Both the position numbers and the translations under genes were made by a program. A stretch of 36,993 nucleotides of DNA from Lachnospiraceae bacterium (GTDB lineage Bacteria; Bacillota; Clostridia; Lachnospirales; Lachnospiraceae). Positions 7,379-16,217 of this stretch are shown here, piece after piece. The notes below the pieces were generated by a model. It saw nothing but the letters and a program-made list of their open reading frames with translations, was not told the DNA's origin and ran no database searches. Every line of letters starts with the position of its first letter. The first letter of the stretch is position 1. The stretch is from positions 1-36,993 of the forward strand of contig JAFSXN010000027.1 of NCBI GenBank assembly GCA_017444015.1. Direction: 5' to 3'.

Positions 7379-7831
7379 ATGCACAGATTATATGAGAATG
7401 AGGATATCAGTGTATTCTGGGACGCTGAAAAATGCAGGCATGCCCGGAAATGCGTCACAGGAAGTCCGGCTGTCTTTGATTTTCAGAGAAAGCCGTGGAT
7501 AGATATTTCTAAGGCTCCTAATGCGGAGATATGGGATACCGTCAGTAAATGTCCCACCGGCGCTCTAACCATCCTGTATAATAACGGGATATCGGTCCGG
7601 CTGGAGGAAGGGGACTTACGGAGTGTTGCTCTTAACGGAGAGCAGATCATCGGAGAATGTGATTATCAGGAAACGGAGGAAGAAGTTCGGATTACTCATA
7701 CCGAGGTTCTTCCGGAGTATGGCGGTAAAGGGATTGCTAAGCGCCTGGTCTACAAGGTGGTCGAGGCCGCGGAAAAATCTCATAAGAGGGTAGTTCCGTA
7801 CTGTTCCTATGCGGCAAAGCTGCTTGGCTGA
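7379..7831 (+). CDS. Fer4_19-type iron-sulfur domain fused to a YjdJ-like GNAT domain
   Basis: 150 aa. Residues 1-65 match the mono-cluster ferredoxin-like Fer4_19 pattern: C19-x-H-x3-C25, VFDFQRKPWI, then C58-P-T-G-A. Residues about 68-150 match the small GNAT-like Acetyltransf_CG/YjdJ domain, including the acetyl-CoA-binding PEYGGKGIAKRLV. The fusion is known in other bacteria but its substrate is not; a redox-sensing acetyltransferase is only a guess. Start 7379 is set by GGAGGGAGGT 6 nt upstream; the frame is open back to 7259 but that stretch is terminator. After the TGA stop the same frame stays open for 26 more codons to 7912 (see findings). Confidence 0.8.
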   Translation: MHRLYENEDISVFWDAEKCRHARKCVTGSPAVFDFQRKPWIDISKAPNAEIWDTVSKCPTGALTILYNNGISVRLEEGDLRSVALNGEQIIGECDYQETEEEVRITHTEVLPEYGGKGIAKRLVYKVVEAAEKSHKRVVPYCSYAAKLLG

Positions 7832-7904
7832 TATGGCGTTTTAAAGTCTATTCAGTACAGTTACGTTTTAAAGCAGCGGGATATCGAGGACATAAAGAGA
7901 TATC

Positions 7905-7933
7905 TTGCATAACCCGTTCTATTTTATTATAAT
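7905..7933 (+). promoter_or_regulatory. asnA promoter
   Basis: TTGCAT (7905-7910), 17-bp spacer, perfect TATAAT (7928-7933). The predicted start near 7940 gives a leader of about 108 nt before asnA. Confidence 0.75.
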
Positions 7934-7988
7934 TCATAAGAATGTTAGAAAGAATCAGTAATTGTTAAGACTATGACTGAACAGAGTA

Positions 7989-8030
7989 ATTATCGTAACT
8001 GCCGGGGGTGACTTGGCAGGTACGGGTAAT
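7989..8030 (+). promoter_or_regulatory. Strong hairpin in the asnA leader next to the ribosome site
   Basis: Positions 7989-8003 fold against 8015-8030: ATTATC, GTA and CTGCC pair with GGTAAT, TAC and GGCAG, with small bulges. The loop is G-rich (GGGGGTGACTT, 8004-8014). The stem ends only 3-4 bases before the AGGAGG of asnA, so it could control ribosome access. It lacks the conserved T-box sequence. Whether it is a known class is not determined. Confidence 0.5.
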
Positions 8031-8047
8031 CTGAGGAGGAAAACAGG

Positions 8048-9055
8048 ATGAGTTGTACGATCCCCTCGGGCTATGTCAGCCCGATGGATAACAAGCAGAC
8101 GCAGATCGCGATCAAGCAGGTCAAGGATTATTTTGAGCGGGCGCTTGCCGGGGAGTTGAATCTTACGCGTGTGTCGGCGCCGTTATTTGTAATTCCCGAG
8201 ACAGGACTGAATGATAACCTGAACGGTTATGAACGGCCGGTGAGCTTCGGGATCAAGGAACAGGGCGACAGAAAGGCTGAGATTGTTCATTCGCTTGCGA
8301 AGTGGAAGCGTATGGCGCTCGATAAATACGGGTTTTCGCAGGGCGAGGGGCTGTATACGGATATGAGCGCGATCCGAAGGGACGAGGATACAGATAATAT
8401 CCATTCGATCTACGTCGACCAGTGGGACTGGGAGCGGATCATTGATAAAAGCGAGCGGAACGGGGAAACGCTTCAGGAGATCGTTCGAAAGGTTTACGCG
8501 TCGTTAAAGGACACGGAGGGCTATATCCACTCCAAATACCCGCAGATCGAGACGATTCTGCCGTCTGAGATCCATTTTGTTACGACACAGGAGTTGGAGG
8601 ATCAGTATCCGGAGCTTACGCCGAAGGAAAGAGAGCATAAGGCGGCTAAGGAATACGGGGCGGTCTTTATAAAGAATATCGGTGGCGCCCTGAGATCGGG
8701 CAAGCCTCACGACGGCAGAGCGCCGGACTATGACGACTGGAGCCTGAACGGAGATATTATTGTGTATTATCCGATTTTAGACATCGGACTGGAGCTTTCC
8801 TCTATGGGTATTAGAGTCGATGAGGAATCTCTGCATAAACAGTTGGAAATCGCCGGGTGCTTAGAAAGAGAAGAGCTGCCCTTCCAGAAAGGAATTTTAG
8901 AGAAGAAGCTTCCTTATACAATCGGCGGCGGAATCGGACAGTCGAGAATATGTATGTTTTTCTTAAGAAAAGCGCATATCGGCGAGGTACAGAGTTCGAT
9001 CTGGATGGATGAGGATGTTGAAAAGCTCGAAGCGGCCGGAATTCATCTCTTATAG
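8048..9055 (+). CDS. asnA: Aspartate-ammonia ligase (asparagine synthetase A)
   Basis: 335 aa, full length for the family. AsnA makes asparagine from aspartate, ammonia and ATP in the cytoplasm, using a class II aminoacyl-tRNA-synthetase fold. Recognisable family segments are [15 protein letters not shown] near the start, [35 protein letters not shown], and the C-terminal [12 protein letters not shown]. The start has AGGAGG 8 nt upstream. It has its own promoter and a structured leader, which suggests control independent of alaS downstream. No terminator is obvious before alaS 145 bases later. Confidence 0.95.
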   Translation: MSCTIPSGYVSPMDNKQTQIAIKQVKDYFERALAGELNLTRVSAPLFVIPETGLNDNLNGYERPVSFGIKEQGDRKAEIVHSLAKWKRMALDKYGFSQGEGLYTDMSAIRRDEDTDNIHSIYVDQWDWERIIDKSERNGETLQEIVRKVYASLKDTEGYIHSKYPQIETILPSEIHFVTTQELEDQYPELTPKEREHKAAKEYGAVFIKNIGGALRSGKPHDGRAPDYDDWSLNGDIIVYYPILDIGLELSSMGIRVDEESLHKQLEIAGCLEREELPFQKGILEKKLPYTIGGGIGQSRICMFFLRKAHIGEVQSSIWMDEDVEKLEAAGIHLL

Positions 9056-9200
9056 AGATTGAAGTAAAAAATACTGATTTGCTGAAGAATGAAAAACGGC
9101 AGTTTGGATTGCAAGAGGAGCAACGCTGTTCTGCGCAGGTGTTGCGCCGTATATAGAAAATAGTAAGAATGAAGATAGATCAGAAAGGATTTGAGAAATA

Positions 9201-11864
9201 ATGAAGAAATATGGAGTAAATGAATTGAGGAGGATGTATCTGGAGTTCTTTGAGAGCAAGGATCATCTGAAGATGAACAGCTTTTCGCTCGTGCCTCATA
9301 ACGACAAGAGCCTGCTTCTGATCAACGCGGGAATGGCGCCCTTAAAGCCTTATTTTACCGGGCAGGAGATCCCGCCAAGGAAACGGGTTACGACCTGTCA
9401 GAAGTGCGTAAGGACCGGCGATATTGAGAATGTCGGGAAGACGGCAAGGCATCTGACGTTCTTTGAAATGTTAGGGAATTTCTCCTTCGGAGATTACTTT
9501 AAAAAGGAAGCGATCGCCTGGAGCTGGGAGTTCCTGACGAAAACGATCGGAATGGATCCGGAGCGGCTTTATCCCTCGATCTACGGGGAGGATGAGGAGG
9601 CCTTTGAGATCTGGAACAAGGATATCGGGATTCCCGCGGAAAAAATTACGAGATTCTATCGCGATCCGGAGACCGGAGAGTGCGATAATTTCTGGGAACA
9701 TGGCGCGGGGCCCTGCGGACCCTGCTCTGAGATCTACTATGATCGTGGAGAGAAATATGGCTGCGGAAAGCCTACCTGTAAGGTCGGCTGCGACTGCGAC
9801 CGCTATATGGAGGTCTGGAACAACGTATTTACGCAGTTTGACGGCGACGGCAAGGGCGGCTATACGGAACTGAAGAATAAAAATATCGATACCGGAATGG
9901 GTTTGGAGCGGCTGGCGGTCGTAGTGCAGGACGTGGATTCGGTCTTTGATATCGATACTATGAAGGCGATCAGGGATCATATCTGTCGGCTTGCGAACGC
10001 TGAGTACGAGACCGATGAGAAAAAGGACGTTTCGATCCGTCTGATTACCGATCATATCCGTTCTTCGACCTTCCTGATCTCGGACGGTGTTATGCCATCT
10101 AACGAGGGCAGGGGCTATGTTCTTCGAAGGATCATCCGGAGAGCCGCGCGTCATGGCAGACTCCTTGGGATTGAGGGAGCGTTTTTGGCAAAGCTTGCTG
10201 AAACCGTGATTTCCGAGTCTAAGGACGGCTACCCGGAATTAGAAGAGAAGCGGGAGTTTATTTTAAACGTTCTGACCCAGGAGGAGAACAAGTTCAATAA
10301 GACCATCGATCAGGGTCTTTCCATATTAAATGATTTCTGCGCAGAGCTTAAGAAGAAGGGAGAAACCGTTTTAGGCGGCGCGGATGCCTTTAAGCTCCAC
10401 GATACCTATGGATTTCCGCTGGATCTGACGGAGGAGATCCTGGAAGAAAAAGGCCTGACGGTTGACAAGACCGGTTTTGAAGAGGCCATGAAGGAGCAGA
10501 AGGAAGCCGCGAGAAAGGCCAGGAAGGTTACGAACTATATGGGCGCTGACGCAACGGTCTATGAGCAGATCGATAAGAGCGTGGCTTCGGAATTTGTCGG
10601 CTACGATCAGCTGGTCTTCGATTCGACGATCTCGGCGCTTACGACGGATACGGAGCTGACGAATGCTCTTGCAGATGGCGATGCCGGAACGATCATCGTA
10701 CCACAAACCCCGTTCTACGCCACCATGGGCGGCCAGAGCGCGGATATCGGGATCATTGTTTCGGCAGACGGGGCGAATGAGTTTGCTGTTGAGGATACGG
10801 TGAAGCTTGTCGGAAACCGGATCGGGCATATCGGTCACGTAACAAAGGGAATGTTCAAGCTGTCGGATCAGGTAACGCTGATGGTAAACGAGGCCAACCG
10901 GGAGAATACCGCAAAGAACCACAGCGCGACCCATCTTCTTCAGAAGGCGTTACGGATCGTTTTGGGGACTCATGTCGAACAGGCAGGCTCCTTTGTGAAC
11001 GGCGACAGACTTCGTTTCGATTTCAGCCACTTTGCGGCGATGACGGACGAGGAGCTTAAGAAGGTCGAGGAGATCGTAAACGAGCAGATCGCAAAGCAGA
11101 TCCCGGTCGAGACAAAGGTTATGTCCCTGGAAGAAGCCAAGAAAACCGGTGCTATGGCTTTGTTCGGAGAAAAGTACGGGGATGAGGTCCGGGTCGTTCA
11201 GATGGGCGATTTTTCCGTGGAGCTTTGCGGCGGAACCCATGTTAAAAATACAGGCGTTATTTCATCCTTTAAGATTTTATCCGAATCGGGGATCGCGGCG
11301 GGCGTTCGAAGGATTGAGGCCATTACCGGCGCGGCTGTGCTTTCCTATTACAGAGAGCAGGAGTCGATCTTAAAAGGGGCCAGTGCAGTTTTAAAGACCA
11401 ATCCGACAGGGCTAATTGAACGGATCGGGAAGCTCCAGGAGGAGGTCAAGAGGTTAAACAGCGAGTTAGAGTCCTTAAAGAGCAAGGCTGCTCAGGACGC
11501 GCTGGGAGACGCTTCCGGTCAGGCGGTAGACGTAAAGGGCGTAAAGCTTATCGCGACAAAGCTCTCGGGCGTAGATATGAACGGGCTGCGGGATCTTGGC
11601 GATAAATTAAAGGGTGAGCTCGGCGAAGGCGTTGTCGTTCTGGCTTCCGATAACGACGGCAAGGTAAATCTGATGGCGATGGCGACCGACGGCGCGATCA
11701 AGAACGGAGCGCACGCCGGCAATCTGATCAAGGCAATCGCTGGAATCGTCGGAGGCGGCGGAGGCGGCCGTCCGAATATGGCCCAGGCCGGCGGCAAGGA
11801 CGCGAGTAAGATCGATGAGTGTCTGGCAGAGGCGAAGAAAGCGCTCGAAGGTATGATTTCATAA
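9201..11864 (+). CDS. alaS: Alanyl-tRNA synthetase
   Basis: 887 aa, normal length. It charges tRNA-Ala in the cytoplasm. The N-terminal class II catalytic domain is clear (INAGMAPLKPYFTG, CQKCVRTGDIENVGKTARH, GLERLAVVVQ). The editing domain has the HxxxH metal site in HSATHLLQ (from residue 574) and CGGTH (from 676). The end is the glycine-rich C-Ala region (GGGGGGRPNMAQAGG). The ribosome site is AAAGGA. The leader shows no T-box, unlike many Firmicute synthetase genes. Confidence 0.97.
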   Translation: MKKYGVNELRRMYLEFFESKDHLKMNSFSLVPHNDKSLLLINAGMAPLKPYFTGQEIPPRKRVTTCQKCVRTGDIENVGKTARHLTFFEMLGNFSFGDYFKKEAIAWSWEFLTKTIGMDPERLYPSIYGEDEEAFEIWNKDIGIPAEKITRFYRDPETGECDNFWEHGAGPCGPCSEIYYDRGEKYGCGKPTCKVGCDCDRYMEVWNNVFTQFDGDGKGGYTELKNKNIDTGMGLERLAVVVQDVDSVFDIDTMKAIRDHICRLANAEYETDEKKDVSIRLITDHIRSSTFLISDGVMPSNEGRGYVLRRIIRRAARHGRLLGIEGAFLAKLAETVISESKDGYPELEEKREFILNVLTQEENKFNKTIDQGLSILNDFCAELKKKGETVLGGADAFKLHDTYGFPLDLTEEILEEKGLTVDKTGFEEAMKEQKEAARKARKVTNYMGADATVYEQIDKSVASEFVGYDQLVFDSTISALTTDTELTNALADGDAGTIIVPQTPFYATMGGQSADIGIIVSADGANEFAVEDTVKLVGNRIGHIGHVTKGMFKLSDQVTLMVNEANRENTAKNHSATHLLQKALRIVLGTHVEQAGSFVNGDRLRFDFSHFAAMTDEELKKVEEIVNEQIAKQIPVETKVMSLEEAKKTGAMALFGEKYGDEVRVVQMGDFSVELCGGTHVKNTGVISSFKILSESGIAAGVRRIEAITGAAVLSYYREQESILKGASAVLKTNPTGLIERIGKLQEEVKRLNSELESLKSKAAQDALGDASGQAVDVKGVKLIATKLSGVDMNGLRDLGDKLKGELGEGVVVLASDNDGKVNLMAMATDGAIKNGAHAGNLIKAIAGIVGGGGGGRPNMAQAGGKDASKIDECLAEAKKALEGMIS

Positions 11865-11875
11865 AAAATCTTTTA

Positions 11876-11903
11876 TTGACGCGGAGCAATTTTGTGTTAT
11901 ACT
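11876..11903 (+). promoter_or_regulatory. rpsU promoter
   Basis: TTGACG (11876-11881), 16-bp spacer, TATACT (11898-11903), immediately after the alaS stop codon. It gives a leader of about 33 nt before rpsU. Confidence 0.7.
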
Positions 11904-11942
11904 AATAAACAGTTTTGACCCGAAGGGAGGGTAGATGAGAGC

Positions 11943-12119
11943 ATGTCGAATGTCATTGTTAAAGAGAATGAATCTTTAGACAGCGCATTGCGTCGTTTCA
12001 AGAGAAATTGCGCAAAGGCCGGGATCCAGCAGGAGATCCGTAAGCGTGAGCATTACGAAAAGCCCAGCGTTAGACGGAAAAAGAAATCCGAAGCGGCAAG
12101 AAAGCGCAAATATAATTAA
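11943..12119 (+). CDS. rpsU: 30S ribosomal protein S21
   Basis: 58 aa, the usual size. The translation begins [20 protein letters not shown] and ends in the basic tail [11 protein letters not shown]21 is a small-subunit protein needed for initiation on structured messages. The AAGGGAGGG at 11923-11931 is the ribosome site. An ATG at 11935 lies in another frame and does not encode S21. It has its own promoter and terminator. Confidence 0.97.
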   Translation: MSNVIVKENESLDSALRRFKRNCAKAGIQQEIRKREHYEKPSVRRKKKSEAARKRKYN

Positions 12120-12131
12120 GTAAGTCTGAGG

Positions 12132-12167
12132 GCAGTCGGTGTTCCGGCTGCTTTCTTTATTCTTTTT
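12132..12167 (+). terminator. rpsU terminator
   Basis: GCAGTCGG (12132-12139) and CCGGCTGC (12144-12151) form an 8-bp stem with a TGTT loop, followed by a long T-rich tract to 12167. Confidence 0.85.
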
Positions 12168-12176
12168 CATTTCTGT

Positions 12177-12204
12177 TTGCAAACAGCGAGGCTTATGCTA
12201 TAAT
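12177..12204 (+). promoter_or_regulatory. Promoter of the metallophosphoesterase-scpA-scpB unit
   Basis: TTGCAA (12177-12182), 16-bp spacer, TATAAT (12199-12204). The predicted start near 12211 rules out the in-frame GTG at 12215 and favours the ATG at 12233. Confidence 0.7.
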
Positions 12205-12232
12205 ACAATATGTTGTGGTCATGGGGAACGAT

Positions 12233-13099
12233 ATGAAATACATATTGATTTTAGCAGGCCTTTTTCTTTTAGCTCTGCTTTGCTTCTATATATACAGGGA
12301 ATGTATCAGGATCGATGTGACGGAGTATACCCTGACAAGCAGCCTTCTGAAAAAGGATACGTTCCGGATTGTCATGCTTTCGGATCTCCACGAGACGGTC
12401 CACGGCAAGGACAATGAAGAGGTCTTAGAGAGAATCGACGGACTTGCGCCGGATATCGTGATCTTTGCGGGGGATATGATCACGGCCTCGGATTTTCACC
12501 CGTTAAACTACGATGCAGCCCTCTCTTTAATAGGAAGGATCGCGGAAAAATACCCGCTGTATTACGGTATCGGAAATCATGAGGAGAAGCTGAAGCGGCC
12601 GCCGTTTCGCCATATAAAGAACTGGGAGTACTATACCGGAGAGCTTGCAAAGCTTAAAGTTTCGATCCTGCAAAATGAGAAGGTCTTTCTGCCTGAGGCA
12701 GGGATCTGTATCTACGGTCTGGATCTGGAATATCAGTATTATCGGAAAATAAAGGATTATCCGATCCCGGACGGGTATCTTGAGGAGAAACTTGGGAAAG
12801 CGGACTCGTCAAGCTATACGATCCTGCTTGCCCATCTTCCCGACCAGCTTTCAGCTTACGCCAAATGGGGTCCCGATCTGGTGCTTTCAGGCCACGTCCA
12901 TGGCGGAGTAATCCGGCTGCCCTTTCTGGGAGGGGTTATCTCTCCGCAGCTGAAGCTGTTTCCGCATTTTGACAGCGGATTGTTTTACGAGGGAAAAACG
13001 ACGATGATCTTAAGCCGCGGGATCGGAACGCATACGATCCCTTTACGGATCAACAACAGCGCGGAGATCGTTTCGATCACGCTGAAACGAGAGGAATAG
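12233..13099 (+). CDS. Membrane-anchored metallophosphoesterase (YkuE/YaeI-like)
   Basis: 288 aa. One membrane segment (residues 2-21, MKYILILAGLFLLALLCFYI) is followed by a calcineurin-like phosphoesterase domain. Its metal-binding motifs are in order: SDLH, FAGDM, GNHE, LAHLPD and SGHVHGG. Relatives hydrolyse phosphoesters, including UDP-diacylglucosamine and lipid substrates; the substrate here is unknown. ATG 12233 was chosen from promoter position and GGGGAA just upstream; ATG 12221 is the alternative. The scpA start follows the stop by 3 bases, so these genes are co-transcribed. Confidence 0.85.
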   Translation: MKYILILAGLFLLALLCFYIYRECIRIDVTEYTLTSSLLKKDTFRIVMLSDLHETVHGKDNEEVLERIDGLAPDIVIFAGDMITASDFHPLNYDAALSLIGRIAEKYPLYYGIGNHEEKLKRPPFRHIKNWEYYTGELAKLKVSILQNEKVFLPEAGICIYGLDLEYQYYRKIKDYPIPDGYLEEKLGKADSSSYTILLAHLPDQLSAYAKWGPDLVLSGHVHGGVIRLPFLGGVISPQLKLFPHFDSGLFYEGKTTMILSRGIGTHTIPLRINNSAEIVSITLKREE

Positions 13100-13102
13100 A
13101 CA

Positions 13103-13885
13103 ATGAGTCTGAACGTAAAATTAGAGGTATTTGAGGGGCCGTTAGATCTGCTTCTGCATCTGATCGACAAGAATAAGGTGGATATCTACGATATTCCGAT
13201 CGTGCTGATCACGGAGCAGTATATGGACTATCTGGAAAAGCTGGAGGAGGCGCTTGCCGCTTCCGAGGAGGGCCGCACGAACCGGATGAATATCATGAGC
13301 GAGTTTCTGGTGATGGCTGCGACGCTTTTGGATATCAAGTGTAAGATGCTGCTTCCGAAGGAGGTCAATGAAGAGGGCGAAGAGGAGGATCCGAGAGCGG
13401 AGCTTGTTGAGAGGCTGATCGAGTACAAGCTGTGCAAGTATATGTGCTATGAGCTGAAAGACCGTCAGATCGATGCCGTAAAGACCCTGTTCAAGAAGCC
13501 GACGATCCCGTCAGAGGTTGCAAAGTACGAGCCTCCCGTGAATTACGAGGAATTGCTCGGGGATACGGATCTCTATCGCCTGAACCAGATATTTAAAGCG
13601 ATCATGCGAAGACAGACGGATAGGATCGACCCGATCCGCAGCAAGTTCGGGAAGATCGAGAAGGATGAGATTAATCTGGAAGAGAAGACGGCAGAGATCA
13701 GAGAATATGTTAAGCTCCACAAGAGATGCAGCTTTATGGAGCTTTTGTCGGAGCAGCGGACGAGGATGGATGTCGTTGTGACGTTTTTAGTGATTCTTGA
13801 GCTGATGAAAACGGGGGATATCCGGATCGAGCAGGATGATCTGTTTGAGGATATCATCATTAATTCGCTTTTGGCGGCGGCGTAA
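13103..13885 (+). CDS. scpA: Segregation and condensation protein A
   Basis: 260 aa, normal length. ScpA is the kleisin that links the SMC heads and works with ScpB in chromosome condensation. The N-terminus LEVFEGPLDLLLHLIDKNKVDI is diagnostic, and the C-terminal winged helix (FLVILELMKTGDIRIEQDDLFEDI) is present. The ribosome site is AGAGGAA. It is followed by scpB after 28 bases. Confidence 0.95.
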   Translation: MSLNVKLEVFEGPLDLLLHLIDKNKVDIYDIPIVLITEQYMDYLEKLEEALAASEEGRTNRMNIMSEFLVMAATLLDIKCKMLLPKEVNEEGEEEDPRAELVERLIEYKLCKYMCYELKDRQIDAVKTLFKKPTIPSEVAKYEPPVNYEELLGDTDLYRLNQIFKAIMRRQTDRIDPIRSKFGKIEKDEINLEEKTAEIREYVKLHKRCSFMELLSEQRTRMDVVVTFLVILELMKTGDIRIEQDDLFEDIIINSLLAAA

Positions 13886-13913
13886 ATCCGGTTTTCATCC
13901 GGCGCGGTAAACG

Positions 13914-14648
13914 ATGGAACGGGAAGCGCTTCGCCGATTACTAAAAAATTATCGTAACCTGGTACAAAGAATGGATGAAAAGAAAGATAATATAATCAGA
14001 TTAGAAGAAATTAAATCCTCAAAGAACGCCTTGAAGGAAGAAACGTCGGCGGCAGAGGAGGAAGCGACTCCCGTACAGAAGGTCAAGCATCCGGAGGCGG
14101 TGATCGAGGCAGTGCTGTTTTCCTTGGGAAACTCGGTGGAATATACAAGGCTTGCGGAGGTTCTGGGGAGGGATGTTCCCGAAACCAAGCGGTTAGTCCG
14201 GGCGCTGAAGACAAAGTACGATAAGGAGGCCTCCCGGGGTATTACGATTACGGAGCTTGACGAGAGCGTTCAGATGTGTACGAAGACGGCGATGTATGAG
14301 CATCTGATCCGGATCACGAAGGTTCCTAAGAAGTATGAGCTTTCGGAGGCAGCGCTGGAGACTCTTTCGATCGTCGCGTATAAACAGCCGGTGACGAGGC
14401 TTGAGATCGAAAGGATCCGGGGGGTGAGCTCGGATCATGCGGTGAATAAGCTGTTGGATTACGGTCTGATCACGGAGTTAGGAAGGCTGAATGCTCCGGG
14501 AAGGCCGTTACTTTTTGGTACGACGGAAGAATTTCTTCGCAGTTTCGGCGTGAAATCCATCGATGAGCTGCCCCAGGCTGCTCCGGAGAGGGTGGAGGAG
14601 ATGAAAAAGGAGGCGGAGGAAGAGGCGAACGTATACTTGAAGATTTAA
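13914..14648 (+). CDS. scpB: Segregation and condensation protein B
   Basis: 244 aa. It contains the tandem winged-helix ScpB domain from about residue 60 (EAVIEAVLFSLGNSVEY ... ETLSIVAYKQPVTRLEIERIRG ... GRPLLFGTTEEFL). The first 55 or so residues are a charged, probably coiled extension not present in the usual ScpB of about 190 aa. Neither the ATG at 13914 nor a second ATG at 13971 has a strong ribosome site, so the extension length is uncertain. It partners ScpA and SMC. Confidence 0.93.
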   Translation: MEREALRRLLKNYRNLVQRMDEKKDNIIRLEEIKSSKNALKEETSAAEEEATPVQKVKHPEAVIEAVLFSLGNSVEYTRLAEVLGRDVPETKRLVRALKTKYDKEASRGITITELDESVQMCTKTAMYEHLIRITKVPKKYELSEAALETLSIVAYKQPVTRLEIERIRGVSSDHAVNKLLDYGLITELGRLNAPGRPLLFGTTEEFLRSFGVKSIDELPQAAPERVEEMKKEAEEEANVYLKI

Positions 14649-14659
14649 TGCTTTTTCCC

Positions 14660-14689
14660 TTGTACGGCAAACTGCCTTTGTGCTATAAT
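14660..14689 (+). promoter_or_regulatory. Promoter of the decarboxylase cluster
   Basis: TTGTAC (14660-14665), 18-bp spacer, TATAAT (14684-14689), with about 75 nt of leader before the first carboxyltransferase gene. Confidence 0.6.
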
Positions 14690-14769
14690 GGCAAATGACG
14701 CGTTGGAGAGGCGTAAATGTATATATTTAGCTTGTTTTTATAAAATATCAAACGGAGGGCTGAAACAAA

Positions 14770-16194
14770 ATGAGTAACACTTCCAAGGCGAGTGCAAGAA
14801 TAAATTCTTTACTCGATGAAAACAGTTTTGTTGAAATCGGCGCCAAGGTAAAGGCCCGGGCGACGGATTTCAATCTGAATCCCAAAGAAGCCGTTTCCGA
14901 TGGTGTTGTTACCGGCTATGGGCAGATAGACGGAAGGCTCGTCTATGTGTACAGTCAGGATTCATCGGTACTCGGCGGCTCCGTCGGTGAGATGCACGCC
15001 AGAAAGATCGTTGAGCTTTACAGGCTGGCGATGAAGGTGGGCGCTCCCGTGATCGGTCTGATCGATTCCAGCGGATTACGACTTCAGGAGGCGACGGATG
15101 CGTTGAACGCGTTCGGAAGGATCTACCGGGCACAGTCGCTTGCGTCGGGCGTGATCCCGCAGATCTCGGCGATCTTCGGAAGCTGCGGCGGCGGACTTGC
15201 TCTGTTCCCGACACTTACGGACTTTACCTTTATGGAGAAAAAGGCAAAGCTCTTTGTCAATTCTCCGAACGCTTTGGATGGGAACTATGAAGCGAAAAAG
15301 GATACCGCTTCCGCTGATTTCCAGAGCAAGGAAGCCGGTATTGTCGACGTTGTGGCGGACGAGGCGGAAATCTATACGAAGATCCGTGAGTTGATAGCTC
15401 TGATTCCGCCAAACAACGCGGATATGGGCTGCGATGAGTCTACGGACGACGCGAATCGTCTGGTTTCGGATATCACGGGCTGTGTAGAGGATGCGGCGGC
15501 TCTGTTGTCAAGGCTTTCCGATAATTATGCGTTTTATGAGATCAAAGCGGATACCGCGAAGGACATGGTCACAGGCTTTATCAAGCTCGACGGACTGACA
15601 GTCGGCGCTGTCGCGAATCGTACGGCGGTTTATGATGAGAACGGAAAGGCTTCCGAGAAGTTTGAGCCGGTGCTGACTGCGAACGGCTGCTATAAGGCTG
15701 CGGATTTTGTGAATTTCTGCAACGCTTTCGATATTCCGATCCTTACGGTAACGAATGTAAAGGGTTATGAGGCGACGGTGACTTCTGAGCGCAAGATCGC
15801 CATTGCTGTCGCGAAGTTGACCTATGCGCTGGCAAACGCGGATGTTCCCAAGGTCAATCTGATCACGAAGGAAGCCTACGGCAGCGCGTATGTAGCTATG
15901 AACAGCAAGGGGCTCGGCGCGGATCTGACCTTTGCCTGGGAGGGCGCTTCGATCGGAATGATGGATGCGAACCTTGCGGCGAAGGTAATGTACGCGGATG
16001 AGAAGCCGGAGGTCCAGAAGGAGAAGGCTTCCGAGTATCAGAAGCTCCAGAGCAGCGTTGATTCGGCGGCATCCAGGGGCTATGTGGATTCCGTGATCGA
16101 TGCTTCCGAGACCAGAAAGTATCTGATCGGCGCTTACGATATGCTCTATACCAAGAGAGAGGACCGTCCTGACAAGAAGCACGGCACAGTTTAG
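14770..16194 (+). CDS. Carboxyltransferase of the CoA-biotin type (12S/MmdA-like)
   Basis: 474 aa, shorter than the usual 510 or so. It has the two crotonase-fold halves typical of propionyl-/methylmalonyl-CoA carboxyltransferases: VTGYGQIDGRLVYVYSQD and the GSCGGGLALFP oxyanion region in the first half, GFIKLDGLTVGAVANRTA and VNLITKEAYGSAYVAM in the second. It ends KREDRPDKKHGTV, close to the family's KKHGN ending. The family moves a carboxyl group between an acyl-CoA and biotin on a carrier protein. The acyl-CoA substrate cannot be told from sequence. AACGGAGGG precedes the start. It is the first gene of the decarboxylase cluster. Confidence 0.88.
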   Translation: MSNTSKASARINSLLDENSFVEIGAKVKARATDFNLNPKEAVSDGVVTGYGQIDGRLVYVYSQDSSVLGGSVGEMHARKIVELYRLAMKVGAPVIGLIDSSGLRLQEATDALNAFGRIYRAQSLASGVIPQISAIFGSCGGGLALFPTLTDFTFMEKKAKLFVNSPNALDGNYEAKKDTASADFQSKEAGIVDVVADEAEIYTKIRELIALIPPNNADMGCDESTDDANRLVSDITGCVEDAAALLSRLSDNYAFYEIKADTAKDMVTGFIKLDGLTVGAVANRTAVYDENGKASEKFEPVLTANGCYKAADFVNFCNAFDIPILTVTNVKGYEATVTSERKIAIAVAKLTYALANADVPKVNLITKEAYGSAYVAMNSKGLGADLTFAWEGASIGMMDANLAAKVMYADEKPEVQKEKASEYQKLQSSVDSAASRGYVDSVIDASETRKYLIGAYDMLYTKREDRPDKKHGTV

Positions 16195-16217
16195 GAAAGG
16201 TATGGTGACCACGTAAT

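Noticed and set aside
7934-9200. T-box riboswitches before asnA and alaS
   Set aside because: Neither leader has the conserved T-box sequence or a terminator/antiterminator pair.
9471-10154. Long minus-strand open frames opposite alaS and other GC-rich genes
   Set aside because: They mirror well-identified plus-strand genes, lack ribosome sites and show no recognisable motifs.
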